The notes under the pieces were generated by a model that worked only from the letters and a program-made list of their open reading frames with translations, did not search any database and had not been told where the DNA came from. Positions 36,275 through 48,285 of a stretch of DNA of 64,000 bases are shown here, piece after piece (position 1 is the stretch's first letter; each line of letters begins with the position of its first letter). The stretch comes from Inonotus obliquus (Eukaryota > Basidiomycota > Agaricomycetes > Hymenochaetales > Hymenochaetaceae), in the NCBI GenBank assembly GCA_032164295.1, contig JAJHTX010000003.1, positions 1,922,001-1,986,000 on the forward strand. Direction: 5' to 3'. The position numbers were made by a program, and so were the translations under genes.

Positions 36275-38566
36275 ATGAGCAGCCTGCCTCCTCGCCTCCT
36301 CTATCTCATAATATACAACCCATCTCTGAGACCACTCAAACCAACTAATCCTGATGATGAAGACGCCCAGGAACAGGCACACGTCCTTTTCTACACAGCC
36401 AATGACCATGCCGTCTCAAAGGATAGGGTCCTCCGCCAGGTAGGACTTGCAAAGGCGCTGGCTAATTTCACAACGTGAGTGTTCTAGAATGCTCGTCTTT
36501 TCAAGTCCTGAAAACTCTTTGGATATTCAAGGATATTCGACCCAAGGGCATCTTGTGATTCAGTCCATTCTCAATCAAGACGGATGATCATGCTCTCTCC
36601 CGAGCCTAATTTTTGGATACACGCCGTCTGTCATTACCTTTGCTGATCAAATCCAGATTTTTCGTCCTAATGGAAGCCAAGACAGTGCTTTGAACTCGAG
36701 AAAGTCATTCGGGCGACGAAGATTCGGAAGGAAGATAAAGGCAAAGCTAAACAGAAGGAACCTGTCTATGATTATAACGAAGCTTCCCTTCACGACGCAG
36801 CCCTGCAGACGCAACTTTCTCTGGGGTACGAAGCCTTCAAGGTATAATTATACCTGGTCGCACGTATGCTATGCCGTCACATTGATGCTCCGTTCCCAGA
36901 TGATCCATGGGTCATTCACATCAATACTTAGCCGGATGGGCAAGGAAGCCTTAGAATTGCAACTTGAGCGTTTCTTCATAGTCTGGGCATGGAGTCATGA
37001 CTTCGGCAGGCACAAATCCTTTGCTGAATACTTAGGAAAGTCCTTATTATCCGTCTTTCAAGTTACGCGTCTTATTACTAGTATTAGGTATCAGAGTCCA
37101 TCCCCTCAGCACTCAATTGGTACCCTTGATCGATGTGTTTGAGGATAAGATGCCTCCCCACTATTTTCCGGTCGTCCTTATCTCTTCGTGCATCGTGACC
37201 TCGAAGTCATCACCTCCGCAATGCCCTCCAGCCCTGGCTCGACATCTTTTGCGCATGTTAGATGCCCGGACAACTCGGCGGCCTTCGCCTGCTCCTACTC
37301 TCCCCGGCGGAGATTCGCCATCTGAAGGCACGGAGATACCATTTCTTGCCGCAAATGAGCAGAAACATGCTAGGACTGCTAGTAGGACGTTTTTAGGTGT
37401 CCCTGGACTTGCTGTGAACGTAAACATGGACGTGCGAAAGTGGAACTGGCCGGGTTATTTGACTTTTGGTATGGGCTCTTCAAGTTTGAAACCAAGTAGT
37501 GACCATCAAGAAGCGAGGAAACAAGAGAATCTCGCGGACGCTGAAAAGAGCACCGACCCGGTCAGGATTGCAGCCAATCTCGAGACACCTGTCGACTCGC
37601 AAGCGTTACAGGACGCACTATCCTCCGAAGCTAGCGCGGAGATTTCCAAAGCTATCGAGGGGATGGAACACAGAATCGACGATGCGACAACGGGTAACAT
37701 TCAAGAAGAACAAGGAGCGCTCCGCTCAAACCCCGATCCGTCTATCATTCCTGATTCGCAGGATGAACCCTCGAGAGAAGTATCAACATTCGAACGACAA
37801 TCGATACCGGTCGCAGGACAGTCATCACCTAGATTATCGTCATCTTCATCATTTTCTGAGCTTCGCATTCAATTCCCGGATTCAGATCCTCTAGTTACCC
37901 GATCTAGAGTTATTCAATACCTTTGCGTGAGTGATCAGAAAAACTCCAACCCTTCTTACGTATTCTGATTGGCACGTAGATGGATAATATCCTCTTTGCA
38001 TTAATACCCACGACGGAGAGGATAGACGACGTTTTAGATGACACGGTTCGCCAGGATCTGGCGGAGCGGAGCATTGAGTTGATTGATCGCCTCAAGGAAA
38101 TTGTCGAAGTTGAACAAGAGAAGATGTATGTATCGCCGTATTATTGCTACCTCCGGATGATTAATCGATTACGCTCACAGAGCAAGCGCATTCTCATCTT
38201 CACCTGTGCAGAGCGTGCTACAAAATTCTCAGCACGTAATTACCACGAATAGCCAATTGACTTACTCGAGCGTCTCGTTTTCTGCGACGTCGTGGCATCT
38301 CCACGAGGGGAAGAAGGCCCTGGAATTGTTCGTTGTTTCTCCAGAGCAGGCAGTTCCGTACTTGATTTTCGTTTGATCTTTCTAGGCATCCGGACCTACA
38401 AGAAATCTATTCGCGGGGCCAGAATCCGCAAGATTGGAATTTAGCTAAGCGTGGTCTTGGAGGGAACGTGCAGGGGGACGTGTACATGGAGATCGGACGC
38501 AAAGAGGCTAGTCTAGTGGACGTTGACAGTGAAATCTCCGGGGTGTTGCGAAGATTTACGGAATGA
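36275..38566 (+). CDS. CCZ1: vacuolar fusion protein Ccz1-like (longin GEF subunit)
   Basis: Subunit of the Mon1-Ccz1 complex, the exchange factor for the Rab GTPase Ypt7 in vacuole, endosome and autophagosome fusion. The longin-type start is SSLPPRLLYLIIYNPSLRPL, then HVLFYTANDHAVSKDRVLRQ, VGLAKALANF and PEPNFWIHA|CFELEK. A conserved block follows (HGSFTSILSRMGKEALELQL, then ERFFIVWAWSHDF), leading to VPLIDVFEDKMPPH and a variable Ser-rich middle. C-terminal helices such as DVLDDTVRQDLAERSIELID precede the end VLRRFTE. At least seven exons; several exon borders in 36,480-37,120 were not resolved. The FTSIL..MG.E.LE..LERFF.VWAW pattern is diagnostic for fungal Ccz1. Confidence 0.82.
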
Positions 38567-38726
38567 TCATATTCTATTCATGGTGGAGTATCAATGTAGC
38601 AAGGGTGAAGAATAATTACTAAATCCGCTTATGACCAAAAATGGTTAAGTCGATGTCAGGTGCATTCCAGTCGCTCTAACCAGTCGCCCAGTAATCACAC
38701 ACTCAGCCAGTTGAACCTCATCCACC

Positions 38727-41104
38727 ATGCTGGGGTCAGACAAGCATCTTCTCAACTCTCCGACGACACTCGTCGTCGACTCCCTCAAAGGTCTCTGTGC
38801 TGCAAATCCCAATCTCAAATTGGATGCCGAGAACAAAGGTCTCTATCCGCACCTCTATTTACTGGAACATACTCAACAGAGATGAGCGTTTGTAGTACTA
38901 TACCAGACTAAGCAGGACAGAAGCAAAGTATCCTTGATTTGTGGTGGTGGATCGGGCCACGAGCCCTCACATGCGGGTTTTGTTGGTGCGTTTGTCAATG
39001 TTATCGCCGTAGCTCGGCAAGTCAACTCACGGTCCACGTGCAGGAGACGGTATACTAACGGGTATGCGCACTCAATTCTGTGATTTTGTCGACGAGAGGA
39101 TTCACTACGGCCGAAAGCTGCTGTATGTGGAAATATCTTTGCGTCGCCAAATGCAAGCCAGGTTCGAAGGGCGATTGAACTAGTGGATAATGACCAAGGG
39201 TGTGTACGGTAGTATTCAGAGATCCCCTGGCGTGAGAGCTGATCTCGTTCATAACACAGAACTTTGATTATAGTCAAGTGAGCAAATTGATCCATTCTGT
39301 TTTCCGAGTCGAAAAATATCACGCATATTCGACTTGAAGGAACTACACCGGAGATGTCTTGAACTTTGGACTCGCAAAGGAAAACTATGCTGCATCCCAT
39401 CCTGACAAGTCCGACAGGGTGAAGTTTGTCAACATCGCGGACGATGTGAGCGTTGGAAGGTCTCAAGGGAAAATCGTCGGAAGACGGTGAGATTCCAAGA
39501 TCGTCGGTGTGTTCAAATTCCTGAGTCGGGAGGCAGAGGCCTCGCAGGAACAGTTCTGGCCTATAAAATCGCTGGCGCTCTCGCGCATCGTGGTGCAAGT
39601 CTCGACGAGGTGTACAAGCTAGCTACCTGGATCTCTACTCGGCTTGGCACAGTTGGCGTCGGACTCGAGCATTGTCATGTATGTTACCTCCTCTTCCCAT
39701 CAAATCATACAAGGACGCTAAAGGCAAGCCTCTATGATTATGCTAGGTTCCTGGTACAGAACCTGCCAAATCTCACCTGACCGCAACAGAAGTCGAGATA
39801 GGCATGGGTATTCACAACGAGCCTGGTCACACACGGCTTACACCTATCCCTCCTCTAAACGAGTTAATCTCCCACTTACTCCAACTCATCATGTCGACAA
39901 CGGATGAGGAACGCTCTTTCTTGCCGTTCAAGAACGACAGCTCCGACGAGGTCGTCTTGCTAGTAAACAACCTGGGCGGATTGAGCGAACTCGAGCTATC
40001 CGGTATTGCCGGTGAAGCTGTGAATATTCTAGGAGGCAAAGCGAAGATCCATCGAGTATTGGTTGGAAGCTTCATGGTTAGTGCCCATTCAGCCCGTTTA
40101 CATTCGCATCATCGCTAACGCCCACCATCTCCCAACTCTCAGACAAGCTTGAATATGCCAGGATTCTCTCTCACCATCTTGCTACTCCCTGGCTCTTCAG
40201 AGAGTGGCGCACCTGCGACGTCTGACATTCTCTCACTCCTAGACGAAAAGGCAGATGCTCCAGGCTGGAGATGGTCCTCCCCACTCCCACCCGTTTCACT
40301 CTCACAAACTACCTCCGTACCAGCCATCCAGCAGAAAACGACACAAGCTTATCCAAAGATATCTGCTCCAGATTCACAGTCTTTCATCAACGCAATATCA
40401 AAGGCATGCAAAGCACTCGTAGCTGCCGAGCCAGAGATAACCCAGATGGATAAAATTGCTGGAGATGGAGATTGTGGTCTTACTCTCAAGTCAGGAGCAG
40501 AAGGTCGCCTCAGTCTCTTTGTGTGTTTCGTTCTCAGGGGTTCAAGTCTGATGATAACGATAAATAGGTGTGCTTAAGGAGCTCGAAAACGGCAACATAG
40601 TCGGAACGGACATCATCAGCTCCGTCCTCTCAATTGCAAATCAAGCTGAGGTCCAAATGGGCGGAACGAGCGGTGCCCTCTATTCGTACGTTCTACTCGA
40701 GTTCCTCGCACTACACTCCTCACTGATAACTGCACAACAACTCCAGTATCTTCTTCTCCTCATTAGCCCAAGGCCTCGTCTCATCAGTCACCTCCCAAGA
40801 CACCACCGTAACCCCCCAAGTCTGGTCCTCTGCTCTCAACCATGCTCTCGCCCGCCTCTTCTCCTACACACGCGCCCGACCTCCTTCCCGGACACTCGTC
40901 GACCCTCTCTCCGCATTTATCCAGACATTCTCATCCGGCGATTTTACAGCTGCAGTAAAGACCGCTGCTACTGCTGCAGAGGAGACGAAATACCTCGACG
41001 CTACGGCAGGAAGGAGCGCTTACGTTGAAACTGACTTTTTGAAGAATGAAAAAGTGGCCGATCCTGGTGCCTGGGGAGTAAAGGTCATCCTGGAGAGTTT
41101 GTGA
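38727..41104 (+). CDS. DAK1: dihydroxyacetone kinase (DhaK + DhaL domains)
   Basis: ATP-dependent kinase that phosphorylates dihydroxyacetone (and glyceraldehyde) for detoxification and glycerol use in the cytosol. The start MLGSDKHLLNSPTTLVVDSL is typical. DhaK has VSLICGGGSGHEPSHAGFVG, AAVCGNIFASPNAS, VKNYTGDVLNFGLA, DDVSVGRSQGKIVGRRGLAG, and GVGLEHCHVPGTE with the His expected to bind substrate as a hemiaminal. DhaL has MDKIAGDGDCGLTLKSGAEG with the metal-binding Asp cluster, QMGGTSGALYS and ALARLFSYTRARPPSRTLVD. It ends VADPGAWGVKVILESL. About nine exons. All hallmark motifs are intact. It lies 160 bp behind CCZ1 on the same strand. Confidence 0.95.
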
Positions 41105-41359
41105 ATCGTGAGGTGGCACGGGTTATTAAATATTATGTACAGATTAACGGACAGATCAAAACAAGAGAAAGACACGTATTCGTGATTCTGTGTAAGTAAT
41201 GTACGATATCGAAATCAGATTGATTATGGTTCTTCAAAAGCACGCGAGGCTCATACAAGCAACTTTCCAATTTATTGACATATGCTACATAGACTAGAAT
41301 ACATTCCAAGAAAGCAATGCAATACAGCTTGGAAGGAAATTCACCAAGGAGTGGAAGAA

Positions 41360-42828
41360 CTAGGGATGCACCTCCAGTTCAGCTTCCTTGGAGTTGGCGT
41401 CGTCGCTCTGTTCGTCTTCCTCTTCGTCGCTGTCGGCATCAGCATCTTCTTCGTTCTCTGAGTCAGCCTCCTCCGAGCCGCCCTCATCTTCCTCACTGTC
41501 TTCGCTTTCATGAAATGTTAGTGAAATGTATTCATCACCAATGTTACCTTCGAAGCCATTCTTTGGCACCTCATCCTGGGGGCTCTTTTCAAGTGCACCT
41601 GCTGAAGTCACTGAAGTTGTGGCCTCAAAGCTATTCGTCTGCTTCACAGCATCACCCCTTCGTTGATTCGCTCGAATGACATGCGGTAGTTTGCATCGTG
41701 TGTTCGGACAAGTTCCCTTCTCTGCAAAGTCCGGGCATTCCCTGACATGCTGGTATTCACAGTCGACGCCCCTCTCGCAGAATCCAAGAACAGCAAAGTC
41801 TCGACAAATGCCCTTCCTTGGGCCAACACGTACATGCGGGAATAGGCAATCACTCCCATTCTTGCACCGTCCATTATTAGCAAAATGGACGCAGAGTGGT
41901 GTTCGTTCCGGTGTTGGATTGTGAGACAAAGAGCAAGACTCAACCGTATTGGGACAAGTCCCATTCAAGAACGGCCAACAGATTGCTATCTTTGCTGGAT
42001 CATGCTTATAGCAACAGATCCTGCCTTTGGTGCATACTCCTGCCGATTAGAGATGTTTAGTTTGATCTACCGAGTCATTTCCGAGTCAAATAATAGGCGC
42101 ACCGGTAGTTGAAAAGCGAGGACACTGTTTATCGACATATTTCATAGACTTTGTTTTACGGCCCACCCTGGATGCCAAATCAGAACTTGCCTGGCATGGT
42201 TTGCGAATTGACTTGAAAGACCGACCTGACCGGTTTCCTTCCGTTCTCCAGCGTCATATTCTGGCTTCGAGGTATCCGACGAGATGCCTTAGACTTGTAT
42301 GGACGCTGGATGGAGCGTGTTCCAGGATACTTTCTCGAGTACACATGGCGGGGAGCCTGGACCTGCTTGAAGGAGACTGGCTTGGGGACTGAAGGAGCAA
42401 CTGTGAAGGCAAGTCAGGATCATAACGGCGCTGCACACATCCCAAATCCCACAACTAAGCAGGTGTCGGATACGTACGATCTTTTCTGACGAGGCTATTC
42501 TTGGACGATTGGAACGCTACACCATCGATAACAACCTCACGAGGCTGGATTGGTGGACGAACAGTGACGGATACCTCCGAAGGTCTATGAGGTATAGATG
42601 ATTTGGAGCGAAATGCTGGCCTTAATAGTGGCTTGTGGTTTGGATTGACGTATGAATTCCCCCTCGATGTGGCTGGAACTTGCTTTCCTGACTTGTGAGC
42701 GCTGATTGCACCTAAGCCGTACATGGGCGTTCAGTTCGTCTGCCATTTTTGAAAACACATCCAGAGCAATGTTACCTGATAGTCGCGCAATTTCTGCTTT
42801 AAGGGCCTCTTCGGACGGTGTCGACATG
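41360..42828 (-). CDS. CCCH zinc-finger protein, ZC3H3-like (five fingers)
   Basis: RNA-binding protein. The start MSTPSEEALKAEIARLSG|AISAHKSGKQ is joined across an intron. A basic, Pro-rich middle follows (KPLLRPAFRSKSSIPHRPSE), then five tandem CCCH fingers: CPRFSTTG..., CTKGRICCYKH, ICWPFLNGTCPNTVESCSLSH, CVHFANNGRCKNGSDCLFPH, CRDFAVLGFCERGVDCEYQH and CPDFAEKGTCPNTRCKLPH. The C-terminus is a long Glu/Asp run (ESEDSEEDEGGSEEADSENE and onward) ending ELEVHP. In animals the equivalent protein (ZC3H3) acts in nuclear poly(A) mRNA processing and export, so the same role is likely here. It converges with DAK1 and lies 269 bp downstream of neither start: its own start faces the PMT4 stop. Confidence 0.85.
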
Positions 42829-43097
42829 TCGGATGTAGGGAGCAGATGGTTGTTGTTTACGAAAAACAACAGAGCAGAGTTGAGGATGTCCATTTTGCAT
42901 ACGTAAGCGATTCCATATGCGGTTAGAGCAATACACATGCAAACAACTGAAATTAGGCAAAGGGAGTGTGTGTAAATTCACGTTAGAAGAGATCTACCTA
43001 GGCGGATAATACAGGTAGGAGAAAGCTTAGAATCGAGGTACCACTATACAATGCCCACAGTCCATTATGTGTGATATTATACTCAACGTTTTCTGCC

Positions 43098-45904
43098 CTA
43101 AATGGTGTGCGTCTTCTTGGCCGCAAAGTGCAATGTCCAAGTGCTGAGAAGCTTTCGAGCGTTGACTTGATCTCCCGTGAGCCTAAGTGGCAGTAAGTAA
43201 TCAGCGGTATTCGGGATACAGAATGGGGGAACATTTGAACTCACCCTGGTGTACCATAGGTAAGGGGTGCTAGGTAGACCAACATGATGATCATTGCGAC
43301 TGTGAAGACAGCGACCGTTACGACTGCCTTCAACCCGATGTCAGAGTATTGTGTTGGCCTCATGCGTGTCTTCCGACCAGGGATCGAAATAGGGTAGTTA
43401 ATCGCTTCGGACATCACGAAGTTAAGGACAGCACCAGCAACGAGAGCGGAGAACAGATGAGCCGGAAGATAATGGTGGATGAAAAGCTGGCGACTCATGA
43501 GAAAGAAGGGGAAGTAATGGGTCAGCCATCCGATGGCGAATAAGCCTGTGTTATTCCAAAGGCGATTGCGGACGGCTACAAGAAATGATGTAAGATGAGT
43601 ATTTCGCTGGTTAGTGTAATAAATTCTCACGTTCGGGAATAGGTTCAATCCCTCGCCTTCGCGCGAGCAAGTCGGCACCGAGGATACCGATGAATATCGA
43701 CAGCGAAATCGTGCAAGCCCACCAGGAAACAATGTTTCCTATCATGTAAATCTGTCGGTGATCTTTGTTATCCGTCCAGAAGCTAATACCACTGATATCG
43801 AAGGGCCAGTTAATAGGGTTGCTGGCGTAAGGGTGAGAGGCAGTAAGGCCAGCATTATGTTGGAGCATTAGCATCTGCAGTTCAGAGAATTTCTTCAAGA
43901 AGTTCCGCTTCTTCGGTTCCTTTGCATCAACCTTCGCGGTTCGTTGCTTGAAATCCTCCTCATCTTCCGCGGCAACCAGGTCATTGACAAACCATGTTGC
44001 CGTCTTCTCCTGCGCGTTCTTATTCCCGTTAATCTCCTGCTGTTTAAAGGCCCAATCTGGCAAGGGCTTCTTATGCGTCCACATCGCAACGCGGGTCGGC
44101 ACATGAATGAGCTTGAAATAGCCGGACTTGGTCTTCCAGGTAGCCTCTTCTCCCGCATCTAGGATGTTAAGCTGGAATAATGTATCATTGTACCGGGAGT
44201 TATCATCCCGCGCCCACGTTGTAAACTCTTGGTTGGTGGGCATGAGTGGCGAAGCAACATCGTGCGTCAAGAGCACAGTGTCTGTGTTGACGTGGAGAAG
44301 TTGGATTATATCTCCATTCTTGACGTTTCGTCCGGGACCGGTGGTCGGCAGTGCCTTCGTCGGAATGATTTGCCAGACGTTATTCGTGTCATTATGCGAA
44401 TAACCAGTAACTTGTTGACCTGAGCTCATCGTAAGAAAACAGCGTGTGTATGTTATAAGTCCGTCACTTGCCTTGAGAACTAACACGTCCGTCCTCGTAC
44501 CTGAGGGGATAGCGCTCCTTGTGCGAATGCAGGAATACCTTACTGCCTTTGTGCTTTATCGTAATAGAGTCATAGTAACGGATGTCTGTGAAGGATGTTA
44601 GAATACTGCGTGGAGCAATCTCTTCTCACATGCCTTGGCTATTAAGAAGCATTTCGTTACCCCACAAGGTCTCCTGAAATGCAGGGCTCATGAAGGTATC
44701 ACCGGGGCCAGACTTCGGTAAGAACTTGAAGTGAAACCAGAAGAACGAGAGGTAGACGATGATAGGCACGATGATTAGACCGATTGCTCTTGCAATGAAA
44801 TGACGAGTGAAATGTTCCTAAAGATAGACCCGTGAGTCTCATGCCGGCTGAGAATAAAAATGGAGAAATAATACCATAGAATGACCCTTCTTGATGTCCA
44901 GTAAATCCCATAGGTCGACGAGGACGGCCGCACCAATGGTGAAGAAGATAAGAACACCATTAATCTTGCTGCCCAAGGTGCACGCTAATGATACACCGGT
45001 CGCGACGAGCCATGTCCACCATTCAGCCGAGAATTCGCTATCGAAGCAATTTTTAGCAGAAGAAGCAGTCTGCAGATAGTTCTAACGTACTGGTAGCGCA
45101 ATTTTCTGAACCGAATGTACGTGTAAATGGTCAACGCGGTGAAAAAGATCAACTGCGCGTCCAACAAGATGAGACGGTCTTGGGTAATGTGCGCGTTGTC
45201 TGTGCCGATTCTGGAATGAGAACTGGCAAAACATTGGACTTGAGGAGCACATACCAAACAGGATGAGAATGGCAGAGAATGCGGATATGATAGTTGAGTA
45301 GCCACTCTCCTTCATGATCGCGTAAACTAGAGGAACAGTTAAAGCACCCAGTGTGGCAGGAAGTGCACGTAGGCCGACATAGGGAACAAAGTTCTCCGTG
45401 TAGCTGTCACCGATATTCTCAAAGTTGAAGTTCCCATCAAAGCCAGAGAACCAACCAGCAGCTCCCAGCATCATTTTCGCAAAGGGTGGATGTACATCGA
45501 AATAGTACTCGCCACGTATGTAATAGGCCGCAAATTTACCGAAGTGTACTTCGTCAAAACTACACGATTGTCATTGTCGACTCGAGAATGAAAGTGGCGA
45601 GAAGGGACTAACACTACTTCATCAGGATTGTTGATTTTGTAGAAACGAGTGAAGAAGGCGAGTGCTGTTAGCGCACTGCTGACGAGAAGATTCGTTCGTT
45701 TCGACTCCGCTATTTGCTGAAAACTTCCGCGCTGGGTAACGAAACATTAGCAGAGCAGAACATAGACAGGACGCGTCGAAACGAAAATACATGGGAATAC
45801 GTCGTGACATAGTGATCATCTGGGTCTGTCACTGAAGAATGTGTACTGGCAGTACGCGCAGACGACGTGATGTTGCGCCGACGAGTCGTGACTGGGGTGT
45901 CCAT
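43098..45904 (-). CDS. PMT4: protein O-mannosyltransferase, PMT4 type
   Basis: ER-membrane enzyme that transfers mannose from dolichol-phosphate-mannose to Ser/Thr of secreted and cell-wall proteins. The start is MDTPVTTRRRNITSSARTAS. The catalytic loop has FDEVHFGKFAAYYIRGEYYF then DVHPPFAKMMLGAAG, GFDGNFNFENIGDSY, VPYVGLRALPATLGALTVPL and several membrane helices. A luminal MIR region follows (YSHNDTNNVWQIIP, NGDIIQLLHVNTDTVLLTHD, FKLIHVPTRVAMWTHKKPLP), then C-terminal membrane helices (FFLMSRQLFIHHYLPAHLF). The tail is LTGDQVNARKLLSTWTLHFA, then AKKTHTI. That W-x-LHFAKK-type C-terminus favours PMT4 over PMT1/PMT2. About 12 exons. The acidic catalytic motifs are present. Confidence 0.9.
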
Positions 45905-46068
45905 GAAAGAGGACGAAAGAAAGAAGCTGGAAGTTAGCAGGAGAAGTTGAACTTCCAAGTTGACGTGTCAGTGCAAAGTTGCCTTATTTGGTAACCATCA
46001 CTGGGCACAGTCATGGCTTTCACCTTTCGTTTTACGTTCACAAGACTCTTAAGCTGCTAGAGTAACCA
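45905..46068. promoter_or_regulatory. bidirectional promoter, PMT4 / PRP4
   Basis: 164 bp between divergent start codons. It must contain both core promoters. No named motif is recognised. Confidence 0.5.
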
Positions 46069-47959
46069 ATGACGGAGCTAACCTTGGATACGCTCATCGA
46101 TGATGGCGGCTACGGAGATCGGGCTCGTATAGAAAATCAGGCTTTGCTCGATGAACTCGAACGCAAGAAGAAGGCTAGGAGTTTGGCCGTACCGACGGAT
46201 GATGGACGCGTCAGAGCGCGTCTACGGGAGCTCGGCGAGCCGATAACTCTCTTCGGAGAACGCGTATGTGTCTCTCTTCATCTGTCTGGCTTCTGCTTGA
46301 TGTTTCATTTGTAGCCTGCAGACCGTCGGGATCGACTTAAGTATGTCCTTTCTCAAATATCCGTTGCTCGAGGCGGGGATGTGCAGATGGAAAGTGAGTC
46401 TGAATCAGAGTCGGACTCTGAGGAAGAGGTGAGCAAGAATATACTACCGCTTGAATATCCCTGACTGGGTGGATCCTCAGGCCGAAGAATTCTACACGCC
46501 TGGTTCAATCGAGTTACTGGAGGCACGACGACGAATGGCGGAATACTCACTCCCTAGGTCAACGTTTTGCTTAAGAATGGTCCAAATAGGTGCTTACTTT
46601 TCTCATTCGTTCTTCGTCCATACTACAGAGCTCAAAAACGGGTCGCCCAGCAGCGCATTGAGAGCAGAATGCCTCTAAGGCAACTGATTGACATCCGGAA
46701 GAAAGTTTTTGCTGAAGTCAAAGTACGTCCGTTTCCATGTATAAGCTTGAGAACAAGACTGACTTTGTCTAGAACTTTGCAAACCTGGGTTCCCAGATCG
46801 GCGATGAGCGACCATTATCTATGGTTCGTTTCTCTCCAGACAGCAATATGCTGGCAACAGGCAGTTGGTCGGGTGGTGTAAAGCTTTGGAACATCCCATC
46901 ATGTAATTCTATTCGTACATTACGAGGTGAGTCTGAAATTAAGCTAACCCAAAGCAGTCGTTGTTGAAAGAGCCACTAGGACATGGCGATCGTGTTGGAG
47001 GCCTAGCCTGGCATCCACAAGCAACTTTAACGCAAAGCTCCGATGCAGTCAATCTTGTCAGCGGTGCTGGAGACTTCAACGTCCATCTTTGGTCGCTCTC
47101 CAGGTAGATAATGCCGTTACTACGCAATAATAATGAGAAGCTCACTGTTAACAACGTAGTGATGCACCATTGGCAGTGCTAAAAGGACACGAAGGCCGAG
47201 TCTGTAGAACAGCATTTCACCCATCTGGCAATTATGTTGCAAGCGCTAGCTTTGATACGTCATGGCGATTATGGGACATAGCAACACAAACCGAACTCTT
47301 ACTCCAAGAAGGACATTCAAAAGAAGTTTATTCCGTAGAGTTCCAGGATGACGGTGCACTTATCGCATCAGGGTAAGATTCCTTTCTCTATACAATCCTG
47401 ATGTTTCACTCATTGTTACCATAGCGGTCTTGACGCAATCGGTCGAGTATGGGACCTTCGAACTGGGCGAACCGCAATGGTTCTCGACGGACATGTCCAA
47501 GGCATCTATGCTATCGCCTTTTCACCGAACGGCTACCAGATCACTACAGGTGCAGGGGACGATACCATCCGCGTATGGGACATGCGTTCTCTCCAAGCCC
47601 TCTACACAATCCCCGCGCATCGCTCCAACGTCTCAGATATCCGGTTCTTCCGTGGTACAGAGCTTCCCAATTCACTGGTGCAAAATGTCGAGATGAAAGA
47701 TAAAGGAGAGGAAAATCCTGATGTTTCTCATGACAGGGCAATTGAGCAAGAAGCGAGGTATCGCCGTGGTCTATACTTCGCTAGCGCTGGATATGACGGT
47801 TTAGTGAAACTCTGGAGTGCTGATGATTGGCAACTGTTACGCACGTTGACAACGGATGCTGGGAAAGTCATGTCGGTCGACCTCTCGAATGATGGAAAAT
47901 ATCTAGTATCGGGTACTTTCAACCGAAACTTCCAGTTATATGAGCCATCGACAGGATAG
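46069..47959 (+). CDS. PRP4: U4/U6 snRNP protein Prp4 (SFM + WD40)
   Basis: Spliceosomal U4/U6 particle protein. The start [20 protein letters not shown] leads into the PRP4/SFM motif region ([20 protein letters not shown], then [20 protein letters not shown]). An acidic stretch follows ([12 protein letters not shown]), then [20 protein letters not shown] and a seven-bladed WD40 propeller: [91 protein letters not shown] and [19 protein letters not shown]. It ends [10 protein letters not shown]. About nine introns, clustered in the 5' half; the last propeller blades are in one long exon. The SFM motif plus WD40 identifies Prp4 clearly. Confidence 0.95.
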
Positions 47960-48285
47960 TGCCTACGTTTGTACTCGAGCAGAACTGTGAATCACGATAG
48001 GTATCAGAGCAGAGTGTATACTCTGTTCTAGACATTGGCGGTCGAATCAAGGACAACTGCAAGGTGTAGGGATAACTTTGCCGAGCTCAGTATGATTTCC
48101 AGTAATTACTCCCTTTGAGTCTAAGAACAAAGAACTCGTGCATACAATTGTCGTTGATAAGTGACTGGTAATACAGTTGTGTCTGCGTCTGCGACAAGGA
48201 ACGGGACGATCGTCAAACGAAAGGGCGAATGGCAAAGCAAAGAAGCAAGACACAAAGTAGAATAGACAAATACAGCATGTCATTG
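47960..48285. other. convergent intergenic spacer
   Basis: 326 bp between the PRP4 stop and the MBP1-like stop; it carries both 3' UTRs. No gene or repeat is recognised. Confidence 0.45.

Noticed and set aside
41317..41679. 120-codon + strand frame
   Set aside because: Antisense to the acidic C-terminus of the CCCH protein; repeated Arg/Ser/Leu content is the mirror of Glu/Asp codons.
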